NCBI GenBank assembly: GCA_017424575.1
Contig: JAFOYQ010000044.1
Coordinates: forward strand, 1 to 49,940
Direction of reading: 5' to 3'
From: Muribaculaceae bacterium
GTDB taxonomy: Bacteria; Bacteroidota; Bacteroidia; Bacteroidales; Muribaculaceae
DNA: 49,940 nt
The position numbers and the translations under genes were made by a program. Below the pieces are notes generated by a model. It was not told where the DNA came from. It was given only the letters and a program-made list of their open reading frames with translations, and did no database searches. Below, in pieces: positions 33,387 through 41,513 of the stretch. Each line of letters opens with the position of its first letter. The stretch's first letter is position 1.

Positions 33387-34629
33387 TGTTTCTCTCTTTA
33401 CGTTCTCCGTTGCGATTGCGATTATTTTTTCGTCGTAGGTCGCCATTGTTGTGGTTGTTTCGAGTACCTTCAGGACGACCTTGTGAATTGGGTTGTCCTT
33501 CATTATGATGTTCACGATTGCCACCTTTGCGTTTCTTCTTTTTCTTGTTGTCGAAACGTGTAAGACTATCTTGACCAACGATGTCGCCAAATTCTTTTAC
33601 TTGAGCCTTTGGCTCTTCATCGCCTTCGCGTTGCAATTTCAATGGTTTTTCGCCATTTTTGTTCATTGCGATAATCTCAAACGCGCGTTGTGCGTCAATT
33701 GTAACCAAGTTGGCTGGGATTGACTTGTCGGTAGAGTATGTAATAGAGCGTTTGAAAATATCTGTTTTGAAATGGAAATAAGTAGCATCGGCTGTTTCGA
33801 GACGTACATCTTTGCCAGGCAAGTGCTTAACTGCTTCGGCATAAGCGTCAACCTCAAAGTTTAGACAGCATTTGAGCTTTGCACATTGTCCAGCAAGTTT
33901 TTGTGGATTCATTGAGATGTCTTGATATCGAGCAGCACTTGTAGCTACCGATACGAAGTTTGTCATCCAACTTGAACAGCACAGTGGGCGACCACATGGA
34001 CCTATACCACCAATGCGACCAGCTTCTTGACGTGCCCCGATTTGTTTCATCTCAATTCTCACGCGAAATGCTTCGGCGAGATCTTTGATGAGTTGTCGGA
34101 AGTCAACGCGTTCGTCGGCGATGTAGTAGAATATTGCTTTGTTGCCATCGCCTTGATACTCAACGTCACCAATTTTCATGTTGAGATTGAGGGCTTCGGC
34201 AATTTTGCGTGAGCGTATCATTGTGTCATTTTCTTTGGCTTTTGCTTCCTCATATTTTTCAAGGTCGCTTTGCTTTGCCTTACGGAAAATGCGTTTAATT
34301 TCAGTATCAGGCTTGATATTGGCTTTTTTCATTTGGAGTTTTACGAGTTCTCCAATGAGTGTTACTTGACCAATATCATGACCTGGGCTCGCTTCAACAG
34401 CCACCATGTCGCCAATTTCGAGAGGTATATTGGTGCTATTTTTATAGAAACCCTTGCGAGTGTTTTTGAATTGCACCTCTACGATATCAAAGTCGGCAAA
34501 CCCACCAGGCACATCTTCAAGCCAGTTGTAGCAATGAAGTTTACCACGAGGACATTTGCGCTCTTGCGTTACTTTGTTCTCGTCGGCAGTTGGTGTGGCA
34601 TTGTTATCGTTAATAATGTCGTTTGCCAT
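33364..34629 (-). CDS. ricT: PSP1-domain protein, RicT/YaaT family
   Basis: A 421-residue cytoplasmic protein. The PSP1 core includes VEVQFKNTRKGFYKN, a FRKAKQSDLEKYEEAKAKE linker, KIGDVEYQGDGNKAIFYYIADERVDFRQLIKDLAEAFRVRIEMKQIGARQEA, and the Cys-rich GRPLCCSSWM ... KLKCCLNFE region associated with an iron-sulfur centre in RicT. The C-terminal ~70 residues are a low-complexity, very basic Lys/Arg/Asn/Gly tail (likely disordered or nucleic-acid binding). In B. subtilis RicT acts with RicA/RicF on RNase Y specificity. Here it lies 14 nt downstream of rny. Confidence 0.92.
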   Translation of the reverse strand: MANDIINDNNATPTADENKVTQERKCPRGKLHCYNWLEDVPGGFADFDIVEVQFKNTRKGFYKNSTNIPLEIGDMVAVEASPGHDIGQVTLIGELVKLQMKKANIKPDTEIKRIFRKAKQSDLEKYEEAKAKENDTMIRSRKIAEALNLNMKIGDVEYQGDGNKAIFYYIADERVDFRQLIKDLAEAFRVRIEMKQIGARQEAGRIGGIGPCGRPLCCSSWMTNFVSVATSAARYQDISMNPQKLAGQCAKLKCCLNFEVDAYAEAVKHLPGKDVRLETADATYFHFKTDIFKRSITYSTDKSIPANLVTIDAQRAFEIIAMNKNGEKPLKLQREGDEEPKAQVKEFGDIVGQDSLTRFDNKKKKKRKGGNREHHNEGQPNSQGRPEGTRNNHNNGDLRRKNNRNRNGERKERNNEEKPNN

Positions 34630-34643
34630 GATTTAGCGTGATA

Positions 34644-36185
34644 TTATTTTGCAAAACTTACGGCACGAGTTTCACGAATAACAGTGATTTTTACTTGTCC
34701 AGGATATACCAATTCGTCTTGAATGCGTTTAGCGATTTCAGCCGATAGTTTTTCTGTTTCAACATCGTCAATCTTGTCGGCACCTACGATTACGCGCAAT
34801 TCACGACCTGCTTGAATAGCATAAGTTTTGATAACGCCAGGATATGAAAGAGCAAGTTGTTCAAGGTCATTGAGACGTTTGATATATGCTTCAACGATTT
34901 CGCGACGAGCACCAGGACGAGCACCAGAGATGGCATCACACACTTGTACGATAGGCGCAAGGAGTGTAGTTTGCTCAATCTCATCGTGGTGAGCACCAAT
35001 TGCATTGCAAATTTCAGGTTTTTCTTTATACTTTTCGGCAAGTTTCATACCCAAAATTGCGTGTGGTAATTCAGGATCTTCGTCGGGCACTTTACCTATA
35101 TCGTGGAGCAAACCTGCACGGCGAGCCTTTTTGGGGTTGAGGCCAAGTTCTGATGCCATGATAGCACAAAGGTTTGCAGTTTCACGAGCGTGTTGCAATA
35201 GATTTTGACCATAACTTGAACGATATTTCATTTTACCAACAAGGCGAATCAAATCGGGGTGGAGGCCATGGATACCAAGGTCAATCGCTGTGCGTTTACC
35301 TGTTTCGATGATTTCTTCTTCAAGTTGTTTGCGCACTTTTGCCACAACTTCTTCAATGCGTGCAGGGTGGATACGACCATCAGCAACGAGTTGGTGAAGA
35401 GCAAGACGAGCTGTTTCGCGACGTACTGGGTCAAAGCCTGAAAGCACGATAGCTTCGGGGGTGTCGTCAACGATAATCTCAATACCAGTAGCAGCTTCAA
35501 GAGCGCGAATGTTGCGACCTTCACGACCAATGATGCGACCTTTAATTTCGTCAGAATCGATGTGGAATACTGTTACTGAATTTTCGATAGCAGTCTCAGT
35601 CGCAACGCGTTGAATAGATTGAACTACGATGCGTTTAGCCTCTTTGTTTGCAGTCATCTTAGCTTCGTCCATGATGTCGTTGATGTAAGATGCAGCGGCA
35701 GTTTTAGCCTCATCTTTAAGCGATTCGATGAGTTTTTCTTTAGCTTCTTCTGATGAAAGGCCTGAGATGTGTTCGAGTTCTTCTTGAGCAGTGCGTTTAA
35801 GCTTGTCAAGTTCCTCTTTCTTGCTTTCAACGATAGAGAATTGCGCTTCAAGATTAGCTTTAGTTGCTTCTATATCATTGCGTTGGCGTTGATTTTCACT
35901 TTGTTGTTGATTGAGTTGAAGTTCGCGTTGCTTCATTTTAGCCTCAGTTTGTTGAATTTTAGCCATGCGATTGTTGGCTTGTTTTTCAGCTTCGGCTTTA
36001 ATTTTTAATTCCTCTTCGCGAGCCTCAAGGATTTTTGTTTTTTTGATGTTTTCGGCCTCTGAAGTAGCTTCGTCAATAATGGCTTTAGCTCTGCTTTTAG
36101 CAAAGGCTTTTTGCACAACTACAGTGGCAATAACTCCCACTGCGAGTGCTGCAACACCAATAATAAGATAAATTATAATGTCCAT
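34644..36185 (-). CDS. rny: Ribonuclease Y
   Basis: A membrane-anchored endoribonuclease that starts mRNA decay. 513 residues from ATG 36185 ([20 protein letters not shown], one TM helix). A longer frame from 36224 would start inside the leader hairpin region and is not used. A long coiled coil spans about residues 35-190. The KH domain is around 205-260 ([50 protein letters not shown]). The HD domain around 330-420 has [20 protein letters not shown] and [11 protein letters not shown]-terminal [13 protein letters not shown] region completes it. It heads the rny-ricT-gldH-HAD-M24-cca operon. Confidence 0.95.
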   Translation of the reverse strand: MDIIIYLIIGVAALAVGVIATVVVQKAFAKSRAKAIIDEATSEAENIKKTKILEAREEELKIKAEAEKQANNRMAKIQQTEAKMKQRELQLNQQQSENQRQRNDIEATKANLEAQFSIVESKKEELDKLKRTAQEELEHISGLSSEEAKEKLIESLKDEAKTAAASYINDIMDEAKMTANKEAKRIVVQSIQRVATETAIENSVTVFHIDSDEIKGRIIGREGRNIRALEAATGIEIIVDDTPEAIVLSGFDPVRRETARLALHQLVADGRIHPARIEEVVAKVRKQLEEEIIETGKRTAIDLGIHGLHPDLIRLVGKMKYRSSYGQNLLQHARETANLCAIMASELGLNPKKARRAGLLHDIGKVPDEDPELPHAILGMKLAEKYKEKPEICNAIGAHHDEIEQTTLLAPIVQVCDAISGARPGARREIVEAYIKRLNDLEQLALSYPGVIKTYAIQAGRELRVIVGADKIDDVETEKLSAEIAKRIQDELVYPGQVKITVIRETRAVSFAK

Positions 36186-36215
36186 ATTCTTAAATTGTTT
36201 TAAATTAGTTAATAT

Positions 36216-36253
36216 AAAAAGCACCCATTAATTGCCGAAGCAATTAAGAGTGC
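36216..36253 (-). terminator. TTCG-loop terminator-like hairpin between zapA and rny
   Basis: Arms 36221-36235 and 36240-36253 pair with minor mismatches around a loop reading TTCG on the minus strand, followed by TTTTTATATT. It ends only about 30 nt before the rny ATG. It can terminate zapA transcripts, but a promoter upstream at 36269-36276 would place it inside the rny leader. Confidence 0.75.
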
Positions 36254-36268
36254 AGGTAAATTCTTTAT

Positions 36269-36276
36269 CAAATATA
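36269..36276 (-). promoter_or_regulatory. -7 element upstream of the rny leader hairpin
   Basis: The minus strand reads TATATTTG, a match to TAnnTTTG, in the zapA-rny gap. TTTG motifs upstream occur at spacings of 13 and 25 nt, neither ideal, so this is a moderate candidate. Confidence 0.4.
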
Positions 36277-36315
36277 AATGTCTTAATATCAAATAATAAA
36301 GCAAAAATGCTAATG

Positions 36316-36609
36316 TTATTCGGTCTTAAGTAACAACGAATCAAGTTCTTTTTCAAAATTGTCAAGCAATTCAATGGTATTTGATTCGTGTGCATCTTTT
36401 GTGTAGTATAAGCGAGCATATTGGAATGCTACCATTGCCATAACTTCAAAAGATGACTTCTCTTTGCTATAGCGTTCTCTCCACACTTTCCAGATGTGAG
36501 TAACATCTTCTTGTGCTTTGATTGCAATCTCCTCTTCATCTTCATTAATCATGAAGGGGATGGGCTTACAGTTTGCTAAGCGAACTTCTATTTGTTTTTT
36601 GTTATCCAT
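36316..36609 (-). CDS. zapA: Cell division protein ZapA
   Basis: A 97-residue protein with the ZapA pattern: DNKKQIEVRLANCKPIPFMINEDEEEIAIKAQEDVTHIWKVWRERY near the N-terminus, then a central helix MAMVAFQYARLYY and a C-terminal coiled coil. ZapA tetramers cross-link FtsZ filaments at the division ring. It lies 7 nt downstream of a coiled-coil gene that resembles a ZapB-type partner, and a terminator-like hairpin follows. Confidence 0.85.
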   Translation of the reverse strand: MDNKKQIEVRLANCKPIPFMINEDEEEIAIKAQEDVTHIWKVWRERYSKEKSSFEVMAMVAFQYARLYYTKDAHESNTIELLDNFEKELDSLLLKTE

Positions 36610-36616
36610 CGTTGTA

Positions 36617-36910
36617 TTATCCGTTTAATTCAGCGATGCATTTGTCAATTTCCCGCACTAATTTTGAAAGGAATGCTCTACTTTCTTCCACATCTTTGTG
36701 TGTGGGATTGAGTGTTGTAACAACTTTGAGGTATTCAACCTCTTGTTGAAGCCTATTAATCTCTTGCTGTTGCTTCTGAGTGAGTGTAATAAGTTCGTTA
36801 TTACGCTCTTCGATAGCCTGCTTTTCTTGTAGCAATGTAGCATATCGTTGGGTGAGTAAATCAAGTTTCCCACGAAGTCGCTCAAGAATATGCTTAAGAT
36901 CGTTGGCCAT
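36617..36910 (-). CDS. Short coiled-coil protein, ZapB-like partner of ZapA
   Basis: A 97-residue protein made almost entirely of heptad-like helix (LKHILERLRGKLDLLTQRYATLLQEKQAIEERNNELITLTQKQQQEINRLQQEVEYL) with a C-terminal KDVEESRAFLSKLVREIDKCIAELNG. Size, coiled coil and position directly before zapA suggest a ZapB-like divisome protein; sequence alone does not prove it. A promoter lies 18-48 nt upstream. Confidence 0.75.
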   Translation of the reverse strand: MANDLKHILERLRGKLDLLTQRYATLLQEKQAIEERNNELITLTQKQQQEINRLQQEVEYLKVVTTLNPTHKDVEESRAFLSKLVREIDKCIAELNG

Positions 36911-36927
36911 TCACATTCAAATTTCTA

Positions 36928-36958
36928 CAAATTTAGTGTTTTTTTTTGAATCAACAAT
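36928..36958 (-). promoter_or_regulatory. Promoter of the coiled-coil/zapA operon
   Basis: The minus strand reads TAAATTTG (complement of 36928-36935), with ATTG (complement of 36955-36958) 19 nt upstream as an imperfect -33. It lies 18 nt before the ATG. Confidence 0.55.
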
Positions 36959-37030
36959 CTTTTTGGTACTTAATTTTGTGGAAATTGTTCTATTTTTTCA
37001 ATGGGAAAGAGTAGCCAGATTTGGAAGTGC

Positions 37031-38488
37031 TTATAATATAGGACTTAAAAGGCGAGTGATAGACTCCAATGCTTTTTGTAATATTGGTCTTTTTCGCCAT
37101 GTGTTTATATTTAATGTTGTGCAATGCTTGATGTCGTCGTTGAATATTTCTCTCATTTGAGCATTGGTCTTATGTGAGTATATAAATAGGCTACACTCAA
37201 AGTTGTGCTCAAAACTTCTAAAATCGAAATTAGTAGAGCCAACTGATGAAAGTTCATCATCAATAATTATTGTTTTGCTATGAAGCATGCCGGCGTCATA
37301 TAAATGAAATTTTATGCCCGATTTTAGACACTCGGTAATATATGAGTAAGATGCATATTTTAGAATCTTAGAGTCGCTATTTCGAGGTATCATAATGCGC
37401 ACTTTTATGTTGGCAAGTGCAGCACTTTGTAGGGCTTTCAATAGGCTTTCGGTGGGAAGAAAATATGGTGTTTGAATGAGGATACTATGTTTTGCATTGG
37501 AGATAGCTTTGAGATATACCATTGCGATATTATTCCATTGACTTGTAGGTCCACTGGTAAGTAGTTGCATTCCAATGTTTTCGGTGTCGTTAATAGGAGG
37601 TTGGCTCGCAACCATATCTTCCTGAGCAAGAGTGGGTTTTAGGAAATTCCAATCGACAGTAAATGAATACTGTAGGGCTGAAATGATGGGCCCTGAAACC
37701 CGAATATGAGTGTCGCGCCAAGTAGGGAAAATGCCTCCAGTAATATATCTATCGGCAATGTTCATGCCACCGATATAACCAATCTCGCCATCAATAATGC
37801 ATATTTTGCGGTGATTACGCCAGTTGATGCGAGTAGCAAAAAGAGGTACGGATACTTTGAAGAATGGGTGAGTCATTACGCCACCTTTCTCCATCTCTTT
37901 GAAGAATTTATTCCTTACCTGAAATGAACCAACGTGGTCGTACATCACTCTCACTTTTACCCCCTCTTGGGCTTTTGCTATGAGGATATCTTTGATTTCT
38001 GAACCTATGGCATCGTCTTCAAATATATAATATTGGAGATTGATATGTTTTTTTGCGTTTTTGAGATCGTTTTTGAAATCCTCAAACTTAGATTTTCCAT
38101 CGGTATATATTTTTATGCCATTGCGATTGTAGTAGTAAGAACCCTTTAGGCTACGAGTGAGATTGATTTGTTGCACACTTTCTGTTGATAAAGTGTTGCT
38201 TTCAAAATCACTTGTTATGACGTTGATATTACTTCGTTTAAGTCGTCGTCGGTTGCGACGTGAAATCATGTGCTTGTTTTTGATATTGCGACCAAAGAAT
38301 ATGTATAGCACGAGCCCCGCAGCAGGGAGTAATAGCAAAATAGTAACCCAAGCTAAAGATTTTACGGGATTGCGATTTTCCGAAAGTATAACCACGACAA
38401 CGCTTAATATGGTAATTGCGTATATTGAAGTAATTATCCAATAGAATAATGAGAAATTAATGTATTCAGCAATTGCGTATTCTTCCAT
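37031..38488 (-). CDS. cls: Cardiolipin synthase (phospholipase D superfamily)
   Basis: Condenses phosphatidylglycerol into cardiolipin at the inner membrane. 485 residues. Two N-terminal transmembrane helices (FSLFYWIITSIYAITILSVVVVIL and PVKSLAWVTILLLLPAAGLVLYIFFG) match the Cls N-terminal domain. Two PLD motifs follow: HRKICIIDGEIGYIGGMN and HSKTIIIDDELSSVGSTNFDFRSF. The length and order are those of ClsA-type enzymes. It appears monocistronic. Confidence 0.94.
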   Translation of the reverse strand: MEEYAIAEYINFSLFYWIITSIYAITILSVVVVILSENRNPVKSLAWVTILLLLPAAGLVLYIFFGRNIKNKHMISRRNRRRLKRSNINVITSDFESNTLSTESVQQINLTRSLKGSYYYNRNGIKIYTDGKSKFEDFKNDLKNAKKHINLQYYIFEDDAIGSEIKDILIAKAQEGVKVRVMYDHVGSFQVRNKFFKEMEKGGVMTHPFFKVSVPLFATRINWRNHRKICIIDGEIGYIGGMNIADRYITGGIFPTWRDTHIRVSGPIISALQYSFTVDWNFLKPTLAQEDMVASQPPINDTENIGMQLLTSGPTSQWNNIAMVYLKAISNAKHSILIQTPYFLPTESLLKALQSAALANIKVRIMIPRNSDSKILKYASYSYITECLKSGIKFHLYDAGMLHSKTIIIDDELSSVGSTNFDFRSFEHNFECSLFIYSHKTNAQMREIFNDDIKHCTTLNINTWRKRPILQKALESITRLLSPIL

Positions 38489-38591
38489 GGTAAATTGAAA
38501 TATTTACGACGAAGTTACAAATAATTTTTATAATGAGAGATGGTTCTATGTTAAAATAAAGTAATTGGGTTGGTGCTTATTTTTTTGATGT

Positions 38592-39545
38592 TTAATCTTT
38601 AAAGAATGATTTTGTGTTAATTAGATTTTTAACTTTTTCAATATTATGCATGTTTTTAAGATCGATGAAGGTCATGAAAGGGATGTCGGGCTCATTGCTT
38701 ATCATGCACCAATTGTCAAAAAATTGGATATATTTGTCTTCAGTGAGTTTAATTCTAAATCCTATTTCGTGATCACTATTTTTTAATGTAGAGATGGCAA
38801 TTGTTGAAAATGTGAATTTGTAGGTTTTCCCTCCGCAAGAAATTTGTCCTTGTCCATTGCGATTAAAACTGACTCTCGCTGGAGAGTTTACTTCTTGCAT
38901 TTTATTGTTGTCTGATATTTTGTGGTAATTGTAGATGAAATTAAAGTCATATTCAGCAGTAATGTCATAAATAGATGAGGTGGTATATATGACTTCCCAA
39001 CTGTTATTATTGTATATATAGAAGTTGTTACTACTTTTTTTAGGGACACTAACTGTACAGACCGAACTCTTGATGTTGTAAAAATTTTCCTCCTCGTTGT
39101 ATTGGGTATAAGTAGCCCATATTCCACGTTTATCATTTGGGCGATACTCTCGCCAATTATCGCCATCTTTAGCAAAGTATCCTCCTTTATAACAATATAA
39201 TTGACGGCTGTTGTCATCAAAATAATTGTATATTTCTTTTGTGTAGTAAATAACTTCCCAGTTGTTATTTTTGTATATATAGAAGTTGTTGTTGCTTTTT
39301 TTAGGGACGCTAACTGTACAGACCGAACTCTTGATGTTGTAAAAATTTTCCTCCTCGTTGTATTGGGTATAAGTAGCCCATATCCCATCTTTATCATTGG
39401 GGCGGTATTCGGTCCAGTTTTTTCCGTCTTGGATAAAATATCCTCCATTATATGTATAAAGACCGGTTTGTGCGAAACATTGAATAGTTGTAAGAGTGAA
39501 AAATGCAATAATTAGGAGGTTGATGAGCCTAAAAAATGAATTCAT
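38592..39545 (-). CDS. Secreted protein with an internal tandem duplication
   Basis: A 317-residue protein with signal peptide FFRLINLLIIAFFTLTTIQCFAQ. Two ~87-residue repeats follow, each running LY-Y-GGYF-DG-NW-EYRPND-GIWATYTQYNEEENFYNIKSSVCTVSVPKKS-NNFYIY-NN-WEVIY. The C-terminal ~120 residues (IYDITAEYDFNFIYNYHKISDN...) are a separate beta-rich domain. No named family is recognised; Tyr/Trp-rich beta repeats suggest a surface or periplasmic binding role, which is speculation. A stretch of 74 bases is identical between repeats, implying recent duplication or gene conversion. A TATATTTG -7 element lies at 39572-39579. Confidence 0.8.
   Translation of the reverse strand: MNSFFRLINLLIIAFFTLTTIQCFAQTGLYTYNGGYFIQDGKNWTEYRPNDKDGIWATYTQYNEEENFYNIKSSVCTVSVPKKSNNNFYIYKNNNWEVIYYTKEIYNYFDDNSRQLYCYKGGYFAKDGDNWREYRPNDKRGIWATYTQYNEEENFYNIKSSVCTVSVPKKSSNNFYIYNNNSWEVIYTTSSIYDITAEYDFNFIYNYHKISDNNKMQEVNSPARVSFNRNGQGQISCGGKTYKFTFSTIAISTLKNSDHEIGFRIKLTEDKYIQFFDNWCMISNEPDIPFMTFIDLKNMHNIEKVKNLINTKSFFKD
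39049..39383. repeat. Direct repeat of 74 identical bases inside the gene at 38592
   Basis: 39049-39122 and 39310-39383 are identical over 74 bases, with a period of 261 bp (87 codons). Surrounding sequence is similar but diverged, so identity is concentrated in the centre of the repeat unit. Confidence 0.9.
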
Positions 39546-39571
39546 AATAATGGCATATATAGTTATACTTG

Positions 39572-39579
39572 CAAATATA
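39572..39579 (-). promoter_or_regulatory. -7 element for the repeat-containing secreted protein
   Basis: The minus strand reads TATATTTG. A TTTG at 39602-39605 (complement) lies 22 nt upstream, slightly long spacing. The distance to the ATG is 26 nt. Confidence 0.5.
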
Positions 39580-39690
39580 ATGAATTATTTTATGCTTTTC
39601 ACAAAGTGAGATTATTCTTGTGTTTTTTTGTTTAGTTGGTTGTTTATGTGTTCCGTGTTTATGTTTGTATGTATTAGACATAATAAGATA

Positions 39691-39721
39691 TAAAAACGCC
39701 TCAACATTAAGTTGAGGCGTT
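39691..39721 (-). terminator. Terminator of the rpsF-rpsR-rplI operon
   Basis: AACGCCTCAAC (39695-39705) and GTTGAGGCGTT (39711-39721) are perfect arms with a 5-nt loop. On the minus strand TTTATATC follows, 26 nt past the rplI stop. Confidence 0.85.
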
Positions 39722-39747
39722 AATTGATGTGTATGATGAATGTTTTA

Positions 39748-40191
39748 TTATTCAGCTACAACTTCAAATGGGATTTCAACAGAAACTTCTTTGTGGAGTT
39801 TCAATGTTGCAGTGTAGTTACCCACTTCTTTGATAGTGTCTTTAAGCACGATAACTTTGCGGTTGATGTTGTGACCAAGTTTTTCAAGAGCTTCAGCAAC
39901 TTGGATAGTGTTCACTGAACCGAAGATAGTGCCAGTAGCGCTAACTTTAGTTGCGATAGTGAATGTTACGCCTTCCAATGAAGCAGCAAGAGCTTCAGCG
40001 TCAGCTTTGATTTTAGCGAGCTTGTGAGCACGTTGACGTTGATTTTCGGCAAGAACTTTAAGAGCTGAAGGAGTAGCAATTACAGCTTTGCCTTGGGGGA
40101 TGAGGTAGTTACGGCCATAACCGCTCTTTACTTCTACCACATCATCTTTATAACCAAGATTGGTAATATCTTCTTTGAGAATGATCTTCAT
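39748..40191 (-). CDS. rplI: 50S ribosomal protein bL9
   Basis: A 147-residue ribosomal protein starting MKIILKEDITNLGYKDDVVEVKSGYGRNYLIPQGKA, the bL9 N-terminal domain. A connecting helix and the C-terminal domain ending in LHKEVSVEIPFEVV follow. Third gene of the conserved rpsF-rpsR-rplI order, 20 nt after rpsR. Confidence 0.97.
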   Translation of the reverse strand: MKIILKEDITNLGYKDDVVEVKSGYGRNYLIPQGKAVIATPSALKVLAENQRQRAHKLAKIKADAEALAASLEGVTFTIATKVSATGTIFGSVNTIQVAEALEKLGHNINRKVIVLKDTIKEVGNYTATLKLHKEVSVEIPFEVVAE

Positions 40192-40211
40192 AATTCCTAA
40201 TGCTTTTAAAG

Positions 40212-40478
40212 TTATTTCATCAAGTCAGTTACGTAGGGGAGAAGAGCCAAGTGACGAGCACGCTTAACAGCTTGAGCTACGCGACGTTGGAACTTAAGTG
40301 AAGTACCAGTGATACGACGTGGAAGGATTTTACCTTGTTCGTTGAGGAACTTTTTAAGGAATTCAGGATCCTTGTAGTCTACATACTTGATTCCGCTTCT
40401 TTTGAAACGGCAATATTTTTTCTTCTTAACATCCACTGATAGTGGAGTGAGATAGCGAATTTCTGATTGTTGTGCCAT
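40212..40478 (-). CDS. rpsR: 30S ribosomal protein bS18
   Basis: 88 residues with the bS18 pattern [65 protein letters not shown]. Pairs with bS6 on the 30S platform. It is 3 nt downstream of rpsF. Confidence 0.97.
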   Translation of the reverse strand: MAQQSEIRYLTPLSVDVKKKKYCRFKRSGIKYVDYKDPEFLKKFLNEQGKILPRRITGTSLKFQRRVAQAVKRARHLALLPYVTDLMK

Positions 40479-40481
40479 AAT

Positions 40482-40850
40482 TTAGTTCTCCTTTACTTCT
40501 TCTTTAGGTGCGTTAGCTTTAGATGCTTTCAAGCTGCGACGTTTTGCAGCATACTCAGCAGCGTACTTGTCAAGACGGAATGTCAAGAAACGGAGCACGC
40601 GCTCATCGCGACGGAATGCAGTTTCAAGTTTTTTGAGTGCTTTAGGCTCAGCATCAAATTCTACTAATGTGTAAAATCCGGTAGATTTCTTTTGGATTGG
40701 ATATGCAAGCTTGCGCAAGCCCCAATTTTCTTCGTTCACGATTGTTGCGCCATTGTCAGTCAACACTTTAGTGAACTTTTCTACCGCTTCCTTCATCTGT
40801 GCATCAGACAAAACGGGAGTCAAAATGAAAACGGTTTCGTAATGATTCAT
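40482..40850 (-). CDS. rpsF: 30S ribosomal protein bS6
   Basis: 122 residues starting [26 protein letters not shown], with the family's [25 protein letters not shown] and a C-terminal Lys/Glu-rich tail. First gene of the operon; a promoter lies 37 nt upstream. A strongly conserved ribosomal operon, no anomalies. Confidence 0.97.
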   Translation of the reverse strand: MNHYETVFILTPVLSDAQMKEAVEKFTKVLTDNGATIVNEENWGLRKLAYPIQKKSTGFYTLVEFDAEPKALKKLETAFRRDERVLRFLTFRLDKYAAEYAAKRRSLKASKANAPKEEVKEN

Positions 40851-40886
40851 AAAAGTAATTATTAAAATTGGTTGTTAAAACGGGTG

Positions 40887-40918
40887 CAAAGATAGTGATA
40901 TTTTTTCATTTATGCAAG
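40887..40918 (-). promoter_or_regulatory. rpsF operon promoter
   Basis: The minus strand reads TATCTTTG (complement of 40887-40894), with CTTG (complement of 40915-40918) 20 nt upstream as a near-match to TTTG. The leader would be about 30 nt. Confidence 0.65.
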
Positions 40919-40993
40919 TATTTGTGTCTTTGTGAGATAATAAATGTATCGGTTGGGGTTGATTAAGCTATAATTAGATGTATACATGCAAAA

Positions 40994-41017
40994 AAAGTGG
41001 ACCACGCGGTCCACTTT
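40994..41017 (-). terminator. Terminator of the 55-residue small ORF
   Basis: A 10-bp perfect stem AAAGTGGACC / GGTCCACTTT with loop GCGT on the minus strand, followed by TTTTTTTGC. It begins 3 nt after the stop codon of the small ORF at 41021. Confidence 0.9.
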
Positions 41018-41020
41018 CTG

Positions 41021-41188
41021 TTAGTTAGCAATGAATCCACCTAAAGAGGGGTGCATGTTGTTGTTGAATTGATAACTTCGAGCAAATTGTTTAATAAACT
41101 CAATGGTTGATTTGCTTGGAGCGAAGTTTTTTGAGCCCTCATGTTTGGCGTTCATTGTTACAGTAGATTGAGTAGAGGTTTTCTTCAT
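41021..41188 (-). CDS. Uncharacterised 55-residue small protein
   Basis: ATG at 41188-41186 to TAA at 41021-41023 encodes 55 residues. It begins MKKTSTQSTVTMNAKHEGSK, continues NFAPSKSTIEFIKQFARSYQF, and ends MHPSLGGFIAN. The middle part is a likely amphipathic helix with Arg/Lys and aromatic residues; the rest is polar. It has no signal peptide or membrane segment. A perfect intrinsic terminator starts 3 nt after the stop, which strongly supports a genuine gene. It lies between the ribosomal operon and the divergent ECF sigma gene. No named family is recognised. No TAnnTTTG element was found upstream, so its promoter may be of another type. Confidence 0.68.
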   Translation of the reverse strand: MKKTSTQSTVTMNAKHEGSKNFAPSKSTIEFIKQFARSYQFNNNMHPSLGGFIAN

Positions 41189-41300
41189 AGGCAAAATGCT
41201 TAATTTGTTATTACATTATTATAAACGAGGTGGAATCTGTTTTATTATTAAAAAAGTTCTATTTTTTTTACTTTTTTTACTTTTATGCGAAAATTGACCT

Positions 41301-41336
41301 AAAATGCTGAAAATTTGGATGTCTGTACAGCATTTT
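41301..41336. repeat. Inverted repeat in the small ORF / ECF sigma divergent region
   Basis: AAAATGCTG (41301-41309) and CAGCATTTT (41328-41336) are perfect 9-bp arms with an 18-nt spacer. They sit in the 325-bp divergent gap, upstream of the sigma -33 box. It could be an operator or a small hairpin. The rest of the gap is AT-rich without a visible gene. Confidence 0.45.
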
Positions 41337-41389
41337 GCTACTTTTATTGTGTGAGAAATGTGAATTAATCTAAAAAAATAGCGAAAAAG

Positions 41390-41421
41390 TTTGTGCAATT
41401 CAGATTGGTTTGTTAGTTTTG
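41390..41421 (+). promoter_or_regulatory. Promoter of the ECF sigma gene at 41514
   Basis: TTTG at 41390-41393, 20-nt spacer, TAGTTTTG at 41414-41421. Both fully match the housekeeping consensus. The leader is about 85 nt. Confidence 0.75.
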
Positions 41422-41513
41422 CATCGGATAAACCAATAAAAATTAATTTCTAACCCTAAAAAATATCTGCCTATAGCACAACACTACTCTAAATATTAAA
41501 AAAAAGATTAGTA

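Noticed and set aside
33387..33590. Upstream in-frame extension of gldH
   Set aside because: It would overlap ricT by over 200 nt. The lipoprotein signal sequence begins at 33386.
38888..39508. 206-residue overlapping frame inside the repeat-containing secreted protein gene
   Set aside because: Because the repeat period is a multiple of three, a second frame stays open in both copies. It lacks a signal peptide and has Lys/Thr/Ile-biased composition; it is a shadow of the real gene.
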